DNA of 64,000 nucleotides from CAZYTX01 sp964650485 (GCA_964650485.1 CAZYTX010000006.1:1-64000); one strand, 5' to 3'. Numbered from the stretch's first letter, positions 26,841 to 35,755 are shown. A program made the numbers and translations. Notes: generated by a model not told the origin, from the letters alone.

Positions 26841-28166
26841 TCATTCGCCCGAGAACCAGGCCGGCCCGAAGCGCATTGACGGGGCCCGAACCCCCGAATA
26901 CGGAAACGGTTCATCGCCGAGCCCGGCCAGCTTTTTCCAGAAGGACAAGTGGTTGCCGGAAAGGTTCATGGCCGAGACCGGCCGCACCGCTTTCCCGCTC
27001 GAAACCCATTGCCCGCGGATGCCTATTGAGAAGTCGCCGGTGGCAGGGTTCGAGTTACCGCCCAGAAATCCGTTTATGAGTATGCCCTCTCCCATTTGCT
27101 TCAGCAGCCCGGCAAGGTTTCGCTCGCCCTTCTGAAAAACCACGTTGCTTCTGCGACCGGTGGTGGGCTCGAGTCCTAGCTTGTCCGCGTAGTAGGTGTC
27201 AAGGTAGAAGTTCTTTAGCACCCCGGCGTCTAATATTGTCATGGGCCTGGTTGCCATGCCTTCTTTGTCGAATGCGCTTGACCTGAGTCCCGCCTTAAGG
27301 TGGGGCTGGTCGCTGATGGTGAGGAGCGGGCTCGCAATACTTTTACCTATTTTGTCCGCCAGGAATGAGCGCTCCTGCTGGACCAGTCTTCCGCTCAATG
27401 GTCTCATGAAAAGCCCTGCCATGCGGGTGGCAACCCTGTTCTCGATTACAAGAGGATACTCGCCGGTCTTCTCAGGCCGGGACCCCAGGTGCATGACCGC
27501 CCTCTGCATGGCCTCCCTGCCGAGGCTCTCGTAAGAGGATATGTCTGAGAGTCGCCTGGTCTTTGCGTAGCACCATCCCGGCTGGGTGCGGCCGCCACCA
27601 TCCTCCAGGCTCACGTCGGCGCCGGCCACATAGTACGTGCTCCTCTCGCCTGCCTCCATCCCGTTTGATGAAGCCATGGCGAGCTCTGCGGTGCTCGCAG
27701 AGAAGCTGCCGAAGGTGGCAATGATCTTTGCATCACAGGGCGCGGCCCGCGTTGCTTCTTCGAGCGCGGCCGCCCTCTCCCTGCATCGGTCTATGTCTAT
27801 CTGTGCTCCGCGGGGGTCGAATATTCCCAGGTCCGCGGCGGTCTTTCCCTGATACTGTTCCGGATCGGGCAACGCCCTGGCCGGGTCCCTGCCCAGCAGC
27901 CGGGTGGTTTCCACGGCCTGCTCCACGAACCTCTGGAGCGCCCTTTGGCTCAGGTCGCTGGTGATATTGGACGAGTACCTGCCGTTTATGAACACCTCTA
28001 TCTTGAGCGAGCTTTGGGTGGACTCGCGCACGAACTCGGGCTTTGCGTTACGCCACTCTGCGCTTATGCTCCGCCTTCTGATGACCGTTGCCCGCGCCCC
28101 TTTTGCGCCTTTTGAGCGCGCGGTCTTTACGACGGACCTCGCCTGCTCGATCAACTGCTTTTTCAT
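26841..28166 (-). CDS. PmbA/TldE-like subunit of TldD/PmbA metalloprotease
   Basis: A 441-residue member of the TldD/PmbA (peptidase U62) family. It lacks the HExxxH zinc motif, as expected of the non-catalytic PmbA/TldE subunit. Conserved tail features are GLRSSAFDKEGMATRP and GILINGFLGGNSNPATGDFSIGI-type sequence. Start ATG 28166 is set by GGGAGG 5 bp upstream; longer frames lack a signal. It overlaps the TldD gene by 4 bp (28163-28166). In E. coli the TldD/E heterodimer degrades unfolded peptides and matures microcins or CcdA. It has no signal peptide, unlike its partner. Confidence 0.87.
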   Translation of the reverse strand: MKKQLIEQARSVVKTARSKGAKGARATVIRRRSISAEWRNAKPEFVRESTQSSLKIEVFINGRYSSNITSDLSQRALQRFVEQAVETTRLLGRDPARALPDPEQYQGKTAADLGIFDPRGAQIDIDRCRERAAALEEATRAAPCDAKIIATFGSFSASTAELAMASSNGMEAGERSTYYVAGADVSLEDGGGRTQPGWCYAKTRRLSDISSYESLGREAMQRAVMHLGSRPEKTGEYPLVIENRVATRMAGLFMRPLSGRLVQQERSFLADKIGKSIASPLLTISDQPHLKAGLRSSAFDKEGMATRPMTILDAGVLKNFYLDTYYADKLGLEPTTGRRSNVVFQKGERNLAGLLKQMGEGILINGFLGGNSNPATGDFSIGIRGQWVSSGKAVRPVSAMNLSGNHLSFWKKLAGLGDEPFPYSGVRAPSMRFGPAWFSGE

Positions 28167-29704
28167 GTTGACCTCCCGCCGATGGATATTGCCTTGGCCC
28201 GCACCGTTGGTATGCCGAAGGACACGGGCACCCCCTGTCCCTGCTTGCCGCATGTGCCCGACCCCCGGTGGAAATCGAGGTCGTCCCCCACCATGTCAAT
28301 GGTCTCCAGCACCTCGGGGCCGTTGCCAATGAGGTTCGAGTCCTTTACCGGGCGGGCGAGCCTGCCGTTCTCTATCATGCGTCCGTATTTGAGGTAGAAG
28401 CTGAAGTCGCCTACCCCGATGTTCACCTGGCCGTTCAGGAAGCTCTCGGCGTACAGTCCTTTCTTGAGCGAGGATATGATCTCCTCAGCCGAGTGGGGGC
28501 CGCTCAACATGTAGGTGTTACGCATCCTCGGCAGGGGGTAATGCCTGAAGGATTCCCTCCTGCCCGAGCCGGTGAGCCGTGCGCCGTAGTATCCCGCGGA
28601 GAGCTTGTCCTGCAGATACGATCGCAGGATACCGTTCTCGACCAGGCGGGTGCACTCGGTCTTTATGCCCTCGTCGTCAACGTTCAGGGACCCCCGCATC
28701 CTCGCAAGAGTCCCGTCGTCAACTATGTTCACCACCTCGGGCGCCACCCTCTTGCCCATGCGGGTCGAGTATATGGACATGCCCTTGCGGTTGTAGTCGG
28801 CCTCCATTCCGTGGCCTATGGCCTCGTGCAGGAGTATGCCCGACCTGCCCGGCGCCAGCACCACCGGGTAGGCCCCGGCAGGGGGCGGCGTGGCCTCGAA
28901 CAGACGGACCGTGTTCCGTGCGGCCTCCCTGGCGACCTCGTCCACAAGACCGGGCGAGTAGTACGAAATCCCGTGCCGGGCGGAGCGCGAGCTCCTTCCG
29001 GTCTCGGTCACGCCTTTGTGTCTCGCAGTGCACCTCACCACCATCAGGGTCATGGGCCGGTCATCTTCCACCAGCCTGCCGTGGCTGTCGGCCACCAGCA
29101 CCCGGCAGGTCTCGTCCGAGAGGTAAACGCTCACCTTGCTTATACGGGAGTCTATAGAGCGCGCCTTTGCCTCGGCCCGCTCGACCAGGGGCAGCTTCTT
29201 GTCAATTAACACCTCTTCCCAGGGCACCTCCACCGCGTAGCGGCTTTTAACCGGCACAGCGGCAAGCGGCTTCACCTCGGCCCCTGGGGCCGCATCGGCA
29301 ATGGCCCCCGCGGTGTCCGCGGCCCTCATGAGGGGGGGCCGGTCAAGTTCCTCGCAGAAGGCGTACCCCGTGGATTCGCCTTTCAGCACCCGCACCCCGG
29401 CACCCAGGTCAACCGAAGAGCTTGCCCGGCTGATCTCGCCGTCCTCCATGCTCAGGCTGTGCTTTATGCGGTGCTCAAGGTATACGTCGCAGTAATCTCC
29501 GCCGCGCGAGAGCGCCTTGTGCAATGTCTTGTCGAGAAGGGACCGGTCCACGCCGAAGCGTGTAAAGTAGTCCTTTGTGCCGCTGCTTTTACCTGCGCGC
29601 AAAAGGTCCTTTATCCCGGCGCAGCCCTGGATAAAAGGGACCGCGACAGCAGCGGCCCCTCTTGCGGCCGCCCTCATCCAGTCCCTGCGGTTTAAATGGT
29701 CCAT
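28163..29704 (-). CDS. TldD-like metalloprotease with twin-arginine-type signal
   Basis: A 513-residue TldD-family protease. The zinc motif HEAIGH is at residues 293-298, followed by GMEADYNRKGMS. The C-terminal region carries the typical QGVPVSFG-type end. Unusually, the N-terminus NRRDWMRAAARG with a hydrophobic stretch and IQGC resembles a Tat signal with a lipobox. Cytoplasmic TldD lacks this. Its partner PmbA, encoded with a 4-bp overlap, has no signal. Either TldD is membrane-attached or exported alone, or the motif is not functional. No cognate microcin-like substrate is obvious, though a micropeptide lies 7 kb away. Confidence 0.88.
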   Translation of the reverse strand: MDHLNRRDWMRAAARGAAAVAVPFIQGCAGIKDLLRAGKSSGTKDYFTRFGVDRSLLDKTLHKALSRGGDYCDVYLEHRIKHSLSMEDGEISRASSSVDLGAGVRVLKGESTGYAFCEELDRPPLMRAADTAGAIADAAPGAEVKPLAAVPVKSRYAVEVPWEEVLIDKKLPLVERAEAKARSIDSRISKVSVYLSDETCRVLVADSHGRLVEDDRPMTLMVVRCTARHKGVTETGRSSRSARHGISYYSPGLVDEVAREAARNTVRLFEATPPPAGAYPVVLAPGRSGILLHEAIGHGMEADYNRKGMSIYSTRMGKRVAPEVVNIVDDGTLARMRGSLNVDDEGIKTECTRLVENGILRSYLQDKLSAGYYGARLTGSGRRESFRHYPLPRMRNTYMLSGPHSAEEIISSLKKGLYAESFLNGQVNIGVGDFSFYLKYGRMIENGRLARPVKDSNLIGNGPEVLETIDMVGDDLDFHRGSGTCGKQGQGVPVSFGIPTVRAKAISIGGRST

Positions 29705-29781
29705 GCCGCCCTCCCGGAAAGATACTGATTAGCCTACGGCCCTTATCAAGCTGTGCATAAGCCCGGTCCCCTCTTAACCAC

Positions 29782-29809
29782 TTGACAAACCGGGAATGAA
29801 ACTTACTAT
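29782..29809 (+). promoter_or_regulatory. candidate sigma70 promoter for the molybdoenzyme-desulfurase gene
   Basis: A perfect TTGACA at 29782-29787, a 16-bp spacer and TACTAT at 29804-29809. It points into the fused gene, whose start is 70 bp downstream. The interval 29705-29879 holds no other feature I can support. Confidence 0.5.
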
Positions 29810-29879
29810 CACAAATAATCCTTTAACCTAATCATAGTCCGGGAGCGGAGAGCTTTCAATAGACGGATTTTTTTGACCC

Positions 29880-32800
29880 ATGACCACAGGAGCGCGGCAG
29901 AAGAGAGGCATCTGCGGGATATGCCCCGCGGGGTGCTGGATCAAAGCGACCTATGACGGGCAAGGCAGGATCGCGAAGGTAGAGCCCGACGACGACCCGG
30001 ACATGGGCATCACCTGCAAGCTGGCCGAGCACGCCCGCGACATCATCTACTCCCCCGACCGCGTACTCCACCCCTTGAAGCGAAAGGGCCCGAAAGGGAC
30101 CTATGAATTCGAGAGGGTCACCTGGGACCACGCCTACGAGGAAATAGCCTCCAGACTGGAGCGTATAAAGGAGGAGAGCGGCCCCCGGGCCGCGGCAGTG
30201 TACACGGGCGTGGGCTGCTTCGAGCAGGCGTTCTGCGACGTGTTCCAGCCCGCGGGCGTGGCGGTCTCGTCGGCCAGCAGCGTGCTGTTCCCCTTCGGCT
30301 CGCCCAACGCCATGGGGGTGGGGGCGCTCTGCTACGTGTCCTACGGCATGATCGCCCCCCACCTGGTCACTGGCAAGATGCTTATTGACATGTTCAACGA
30401 CGTTGAAAACTCGGAGCTCATCGTGGTGTGGGGAGCGAACCCGTCCACCGACCTGCCGCCCATAGACATGAAGAGGATACTGGATGCCCGGCGCCGCGGC
30501 GCTGAGGTGGTGGTCATAGACCCGCGCAGGACCATGACCGCGAAGCTCACGGACGCCCGCTGGGTGCCTTTGCGTCCGGGCACGGACGGCGCCCTGGCAC
30601 TGGGCCTTTGCAACGTGCTCATCGAGGAGGAATTGTTCGACCGGGATTTGGTGAGAGACTGGACCCTGGGGTTCGATGACTTTTCCGCATACGTGCAGCA
30701 ATTCCATCCGAAGGCGGTGGAGGAGGCAACCGGGGTTGACCCGGAGACCGTGGTGTGGCTCGCTCGCAGGCTGGCCTCGGCCAGGGGCGCCAGCCAGTAC
30801 ATGTATACAGGTCTCGAATACAGCAACTCCGGGGTGCAAGCCATCAGGGCCTCCCTGGTGCTGTGGGCCCTGGCCGGGCAGTTGGACGTGCCCGGCGGCC
30901 GCTGTTTTACCATGGAGGGCAGCCGGTTCCCGATAAACCGCGACGGGCTGGTGGCGAGCCCTAACGGGGCGCGCAAGCTTGGGTCGGACAGGTTCCCGGT
31001 TTACGCCCGCTACCGTGACGAGTCCCACGCCATGGCACTGCCCGATGCGGTGCTTTCTGGAAAGCCCTACCCGGTGCGGGCCCTTATCATCCAGGGCTCG
31101 TCAATGATCACCTCCTGGCCGGAGCCTGAGAGGTGGAGGAAGACGTTCGAGGCGCTGGACTTCCTTGTGTGCATAGACCGGCACTTGACCGCGGACGCGG
31201 CCTATGCCGACCTGGTGCTGCCGGCATGCACCTACTTCGAGACGGACTCCTACGTCACATACGGTCCCGTGTTGCGGCTGCGGGAGAAGATGATCGAACC
31301 GCTGGGAGAGTCCAGGAGCGACCTCCGGATCACCGCGGAGCTGGCGGAGCGGCTGGGGTACGGTCATCTCTATCCGCAGAGCAGCGAGGAGCTATACGAA
31401 TACATTTTGGCGGTCTCGGACTTCACCATCGAGGAGGTTCGCCGGGCGGGGGGCGCAGTCTCGGTGGGCACCGAGCTCATGCAGTACAGGAAGTGGGAGA
31501 AGGGTCTGTTGCGCGCGGACGGCAGGCCCGGGTTCGACACCCCCTCGGGCAAGTTGGAGATACACTCGCGCATATTGGAGGACTACGGCTACGCCCCCTT
31601 GCCCCGCTACGTGGAGCCGGCCGAAGGGCCGGCCTCGCGGCCCGACATCGCCGGGCAATATCCTTTGGTGTTCAACTCGGGCGCCAGGGTGCGCACCAGC
31701 TTCCACACCCAGCACCACGGCGTGCCCGGCCTGGCGAAAGAGAGGCCGGAGCCCGGGGTGACCATGAACAAAGATGACGCCGGTAAGAGGGGCATCGGGC
31801 AGGGGGACCTGGTGCGCATCTCCACGCCCAGGGGCTCAGTCACCATGAGGGCGATAGTGAGCGATGACATCGCGCCCGGCTGTATCGAGGCCAACCACGC
31901 CTGCGGCAGCCCGGTGGGGCCAAAGGCGTGGAGCAGCAGGAACGTAAACGATCTCACCGACCTTGACAACCACGACCCCGTGTCCGGCTTCCCGGTCTAC
32001 AAGTGCCTATTATGCGAGGTCGAGAAGGAGAGGGACGGGGGCGAAAAGGTGGTGATTGACAGCGGCGAGCTCGGGGAAGATGACCTGGACGCAAAAGGAG
32101 GCAACGAGAAGATGCACGACATTTATTTTGACAACAACGCCACCACTCCCATGTCGGACGAGGTGATTCAGGCCATGCAGGATTGTATGGCCGAGTACGG
32201 TAACCCGTCGAGCATCCACAGCAGGGGGAGCAAGGCAAAGTCCCTGCTCGATGACGCGCGCAGGAAGGTGGGGGGAGCAATAAGCTGTCCCCCCGGCAGG
32301 TTGGTGTTCACCGGGTGCGGGAGCGAGTCCAACAACCTGGCCATAAAGGGCACGGCCTTCCGGGAATGGGACAACAAGCCGCATTTTATAACCTCGATGA
32401 TCGAGCACGCCTCGGTGCTGAAAGCAATGGAGTGGCTCGGAGGCAATGGCTTTGAAGTCACTTACCTTGCGCCCGACAACCAGGGCCTCATAGACCCCGG
32501 AGAGTTCGAGAAAGCCATAAAAGCCCGCACCGTACTTGCCAGCATAATGCTCGCCAACAACGAGACTGGTGCGATCCAGCCGGTGCCGGAGCTCTCCCGC
32601 ATTGCAAGAGACAAGGGCGTGCTCTTCCACTGCGACGCGGTGCAGGCCATGGGTAAGGTTGCGGTGGACGTTGCCGGGCTTGGCGCGGACATGGTCTCGC
32701 TTGCAGCTCACAAGTTTTACGGTCCCAAGGGCATAGGGGCCCTGTACGCGGGCAAGGGCGTGGACCTGGAGCCCATAATAAGCGGTGGCGGCCAGGAGCG

Positions 32801-33269
32801 GGGCTTGCGCTCTGGCACGGAGAACGTGGTGGGGATCGCGGGTCTTGGCAAGGCCGCGGAGTCGGTTCCCGGCTGCCTTGCTGAAATGGAGAGGGTGCGC
32901 GGGCTTCGGGACCGGCTGGAGGAGCGCCTGCTCTCGCTGGTCAAGGGGAACTTTGTTAACGGCCACCCCGAGAGGCGGCTGCCCAACACCATAAACATCA
33001 CCCTGCCGGGGATACGGGGCGAGTCCATGGTCAACGCCCTCGGCAGGCGGGGTATCTTCGTCTCATCCGGTTCCGCATGCAAGGCCGGCTCGACCAAACC
33101 ATCGGGCACGCTCCTTGCCATGGGCCTCTCCGAGGAGCAGGCCCACTGCGCGCTCAGGATTTCTCTGGGTGTTTCCGCCACTGCGGAGGACGTTGAGAAC
33201 ACGGCGCGCGCGTTCGGGGAGATAATCTCACAGTCAAGGAACGCCGTGCACTTCGCGCCCTGCAGATGA
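29880..33269 (+). CDS. molybdopterin oxidoreductase fused to NifS-like cysteine desulfurase
   Basis: One 1129-residue frame joins two complete enzymes. Residues 1-712 are a DMSO-reductase-family molybdoprotein: the [4Fe-4S] cysteines C12, C15, C19 and C46, a VVWGANPSTD motif, a likely Mo-ligand cysteine in VGALCYVSYG, and the C-terminal cofactor domain (SGARVRTSFHTQHHG, NHACGSP). A charged linker (713-744) leads to residues 745-1129, a full cysteine desulfurase: DIYFDNNATTP, PLP lysine K945 in AAHKFYGPKG and catalytic C1067 in SSGSACKAG. A strong ribosome site and ATG at 32112 could also start the desulfurase alone. Desulfurases supply persulfide to sulfurate Mo cofactors via FdhD, so the fusion may self-load sulfur. 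EgtD follows by 60 bp. The enzyme's substrate is unknown. Confidence 0.9.
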   Translation: MTTGARQKRGICGICPAGCWIKATYDGQGRIAKVEPDDDPDMGITCKLAEHARDIIYSPDRVLHPLKRKGPKGTYEFERVTWDHAYEEIASRLERIKEESGPRAAAVYTGVGCFEQAFCDVFQPAGVAVSSASSVLFPFGSPNAMGVGALCYVSYGMIAPHLVTGKMLIDMFNDVENSELIVVWGANPSTDLPPIDMKRILDARRRGAEVVVIDPRRTMTAKLTDARWVPLRPGTDGALALGLCNVLIEEELFDRDLVRDWTLGFDDFSAYVQQFHPKAVEEATGVDPETVVWLARRLASARGASQYMYTGLEYSNSGVQAIRASLVLWALAGQLDVPGGRCFTMEGSRFPINRDGLVASPNGARKLGSDRFPVYARYRDESHAMALPDAVLSGKPYPVRALIIQGSSMITSWPEPERWRKTFEALDFLVCIDRHLTADAAYADLVLPACTYFETDSYVTYGPVLRLREKMIEPLGESRSDLRITAELAERLGYGHLYPQSSEELYEYILAVSDFTIEEVRRAGGAVSVGTELMQYRKWEKGLLRADGRPGFDTPSGKLEIHSRILEDYGYAPLPRYVEPAEGPASRPDIAGQYPLVFNSGARVRTSFHTQHHGVPGLAKERPEPGVTMNKDDAGKRGIGQGDLVRISTPRGSVTMRAIVSDDIAPGCIEANHACGSPVGPKAWSSRNVNDLTDLDNHDPVSGFPVYKCLLCEVEKERDGGEKVVIDSGELGEDDLDAKGGNEKMHDIYFDNNATTPMSDEVIQAMQDCMAEYGNPSSIHSRGSKAKSLLDDARRKVGGAISCPPGRLVFTGCGSESNNLAIKGTAFREWDNKPHFITSMIEHASVLKAMEWLGGNGFEVTYLAPDNQGLIDPGEFEKAIKARTVLASIMLANNETGAIQPVPELSRIARDKGVLFHCDAVQAMGKVAVDVAGLGADMVSLAAHKFYGPKGIGALYAGKGVDLEPIISGGGQERGLRSGTENVVGIAGLGKAAESVPGCLAEMERVRGLRDRLEERLLSLVKGNFVNGHPERRLPNTINITLPGIRGESMVNALGRRGIFVSSGSACKAGSTKPSGTLLAMGLSEEQAHCALRISLGVSATAEDVENTARAFGEIISQSRNAVHFAPCR
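32093..32101 (+). promoter_or_regulatory. internal ribosome binding site at the fusion junction
   Basis: AAAAGGAGG ends 10 bp before the in-frame ATG at 32112, which begins MHDIYFDNNATTP, exactly the normal N-terminus of a cysteine desulfurase. It lies inside the linker codons of the fused gene. It suggests a free 385-residue desulfurase may be made as well as the fusion, or that two tandem genes recently lost the stop between them. Confidence 0.6.
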
Positions 33270-33329
33270 TTTTTAGGTGTGAGGTTTGAGGTGTGAGTGA
33301 TGAGGGATTGCTGCAATGGGGAGGCGTAA

Positions 33330-34304
33330 TTGGGAAAAAAGATACGGATAATAAACCGGCTGGACGGCGAGCTCAGGCGCTCCCTTACACGGGACGTCAA
33401 GACGGGCCTGTCAGCGGGGAACAAGCACCTTCCCTGCAAGTACTTCTACGACCACAGGGGCTCGCTGCTTTTCGAGGATATCTGCCGTCTGCCCGAGTAC
33501 TACCTTACGCGGGCCGAGCTTTGCATACTTGAGCGGGCGGCGCCGGCGCTGATGGAGTGCAAGTATCACGTTGACCTTGTGGAGATGGGCTCGGGCGCGA
33601 ACTGGAAGATCAAGGTGCTGCTCGATGCCGCGGGATCAAAGCAGAGGGAGACCCTGCGCTACGTTCCCGTGGACGTATGCAAGGAGGAGCTTTCAGAAGC
33701 TGCGCACGGTCTGCTGGATCATTTTCCCGGGCTCCCGGTGCTTGGCGTGGTGTCCGACTTCACCCGGCACATGGACGCCATCCCGGACGGACGCAAAAGA
33801 ATGATGATCTTTTTCGGGAGCACCCTTGGCAACTTCAGCGAGCCGGAGGCGCGCGAGTTTTTAAGGGACGTGGCAGACTCCATGAACCCGGGCGACAGCT
33901 TCATCCTGGGCCTGGACATGGTGAAGCGGGTGGAGGTGATGGAGAGGGCTTACAACGACGCGCAGGGCGTGACCCGGGAGTTCAACCGGAACGTGCTCCG
34001 GGTGATAAACTCGGAGCTGGACGCGGACTTCGAGCCGGAGGGCTTCGCCCACCTTGCATTTTATAACCATGAGTATGAGCGGGTGGAGATGCACCTCATG
34101 GCATTGAAGGACATGGAGGTCAGGATCGGGGTCTTGGGCAGCACGGTCAACTTCCGTGAGGGCGAGACCATCCACACCGAGAACTGCAGGAAGTTCAGCG
34201 AGGAGAGGATAAAGAGTATGACGGAGGAGACCGGCTTTTCAATCGAGCGCTGGTTCACGGAGGAGGAGCACAGGTACTCCTTGCTGGAGCTTTCGGTGCA
34301 GTGA
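33330..34304 (+). CDS. egtD: EgtD-family L-histidine N-alpha-methyltransferase
   Basis: A 324-residue SAM-dependent methyltransferase matching EgtD, which trimethylates histidine to hercynine, the ergothioneine precursor. Alignable features are LPCKYFYDHRGSLLFE, RLPEYYLTRAE (histidine-binding Tyr), the SAM motif MGSGANWKIKVLLDA, FFGSTLGN, GVTREFNRNVLRVIN (histidine-binding Asn), the ERVEMHL methionine and HTENCRKF. In the last motif the family Glu is kept, but the serine that contacts imidazole is Cys. TTG 33330 is set by GGGGAGG 5 bp upstream. It follows the molybdoenzyme-desulfurase fusion by 60 bp. EgtB or EanB partners are not in the window. Confidence 0.87.
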   Translation: MGKKIRIINRLDGELRRSLTRDVKTGLSAGNKHLPCKYFYDHRGSLLFEDICRLPEYYLTRAELCILERAAPALMECKYHVDLVEMGSGANWKIKVLLDAAGSKQRETLRYVPVDVCKEELSEAAHGLLDHFPGLPVLGVVSDFTRHMDAIPDGRKRMMIFFGSTLGNFSEPEAREFLRDVADSMNPGDSFILGLDMVKRVEVMERAYNDAQGVTREFNRNVLRVINSELDADFEPEGFAHLAFYNHEYERVEMHLMALKDMEVRIGVLGSTVNFREGETIHTENCRKFSEERIKSMTEETGFSIERWFTEEEHRYSLLELSVQ

Positions 34305-34306
34305 TC

Positions 34307-35755
34307 TCACATCCACGGGAAAAGGTTACCTGGGTGCAGAAGGTTTTTCCGGGGCATTTTTGCGTCAACGCTATCCAGCCACTCATGGAGCATGGATTTC
34401 AGCTCGGCCGTCTTGGCGGGCTTTGCTTCTGCGAGGTCATGTTGCTCGCCGATGTCATCCGCCAGGTTGTAGAGTTCCGCGCGGTTGTCGTAAAAGAACT
34501 TGATCAGCTTCCACTCGCCCGCCCTCACCGCGGCGGCAGGTCTCCCTCCCTGGTTGCTGTAATGAGGGTAATGCCAGAATATGGCATGACGCGAAAGCCC
34601 TTTCTGCCCGCGAAGCAGCGGGACCAGGCTCTCCCCGTCCACATGCTGATCCGGCATGAGAGGCATTCCGGCCATCTCCAGCATGGTGGGATAAAAGTCC
34701 GTGCTCATAACCGGCTCTTTGCAAACACCGCCGGGCTCGGTCTTCCCGGGCCACTTTATGATCATGGGCTCGCGAATTCCCCCCTCGTACAGCCACCCCT
34801 TGCCGGCGCGGAGCGGCAGGTTCGATGTGGGCCGGCCCTCCGCGGTGGACAGACCGCCGTTGTCTGACATGAACACCACTACCGTGTTCTCATAGATGCC
34901 CATGCTCTCGAGCGCATGCATTACCCGGCCCATGCTCTGGTCCAGGCTGTATATCATGGCCGCGTACTCGGGGTGGTCCTGGAGAATGCGGGTCTTGCGC
35001 CCATCGCGCCGGTCAAACCGGGCCGAGTCCGGGTCCAGGCCGGCTGCCCTCTCCTGGTAGCGCCTGGTGATGCTTTCCTTTGCCTGTATGGGCACGTGTA
35101 CCGCGAAGTGTGAGAGGAAGACCATGAAGGGACTCTCCCCTGCCTGCTCCATGCATTTGATTGCCTCGTCAGTGAGCCGGTCCGTGAGGTACTCTCCCCG
35201 CGGCCCTTCCGGCAGCGTCTTTATGTGATAGGGTGCGAAGTATCCGAACACCGGCAGGCCGGCCGCGGTCCCGGCGATGTTCCTGTCAAAGCCCTGCCGG
35301 CCGGGCCAGTAGTGCTTGCCTCCCAGGTGCCACTTGCCTACGAAATAGTTTTTATACCCTGCCCTGGCCAATGCCTCTGCCATTGTGGTCTCGGCAAGTG
35401 GCAGGTGACTCAGGTTCTCTGGCGGGATCAGCCTCCCTAAGCGGAAGCCCCCGATAAAGTCGGTAAGACCGATCCTTGCGGGGTGCTTGCCGGTGAGTAT
35501 GCTTGCCCGGGTGGGAGAGCATACCGGGGAAGCCGCGTACGCGTCCGTGAAGACCATACCCTGTGAGGCGAGGCGGTCAATGTTAGGGGTGTCGTAAAAG
35601 CTGCTGCTGTTATAGCTGGTGTCCATCCAGCCGAGGTCGTCTGCCAGGAAGAACACGAAGTTGGGCGGCCGCGGGCCCGACCCCAGAGACATGCGCCCGA
35701 GCCCGGTGGCCGCGGCCAAAGAAAAGGCCCGGATGAAGTCGCGTCTGTGCATCAT
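34307..35755 (-). CDS. Tat-exported type I sulfatase
   Basis: A sulfatase of about 482 residues of the arylsulfatase A family. A twin-arginine signal, HRRDFIRAFSLAAATGLG, predicts export of the folded enzyme. The catalytic motif CSPTRASILTGKHPARIG holds the cysteine converted to formylglycine; metal-site motifs FFLADDLGWMD and VVFMSDNGG are present. It would remove sulfate esters from polysaccharides or small molecules. The maturase for formylglycine is not adjacent. ATG 35755 overlaps the YkgJ stop as ATGA, with GGAAAGGA just ahead; ATG 35752 follows at once. The gene ends 2 bp from the convergent egtD stop. Confidence 0.9.
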   Translation of the reverse strand: MMHRRDFIRAFSLAAATGLGRMSLGSGPRPPNFVFFLADDLGWMDTSYNSSSFYDTPNIDRLASQGMVFTDAYAASPVCSPTRASILTGKHPARIGLTDFIGGFRLGRLIPPENLSHLPLAETTMAEALARAGYKNYFVGKWHLGGKHYWPGRQGFDRNIAGTAAGLPVFGYFAPYHIKTLPEGPRGEYLTDRLTDEAIKCMEQAGESPFMVFLSHFAVHVPIQAKESITRRYQERAAGLDPDSARFDRRDGRKTRILQDHPEYAAMIYSLDQSMGRVMHALESMGIYENTVVVFMSDNGGLSTAEGRPTSNLPLRAGKGWLYEGGIREPMIIKWPGKTEPGGVCKEPVMSTDFYPTMLEMAGMPLMPDQHVDGESLVPLLRGQKGLSRHAIFWHYPHYSNQGGRPAAAVRAGEWKLIKFFYDNRAELYNLADDIGEQHDLAEAKPAKTAELKSMLHEWLDSVDAKMPRKNLLHPGNLFPWM

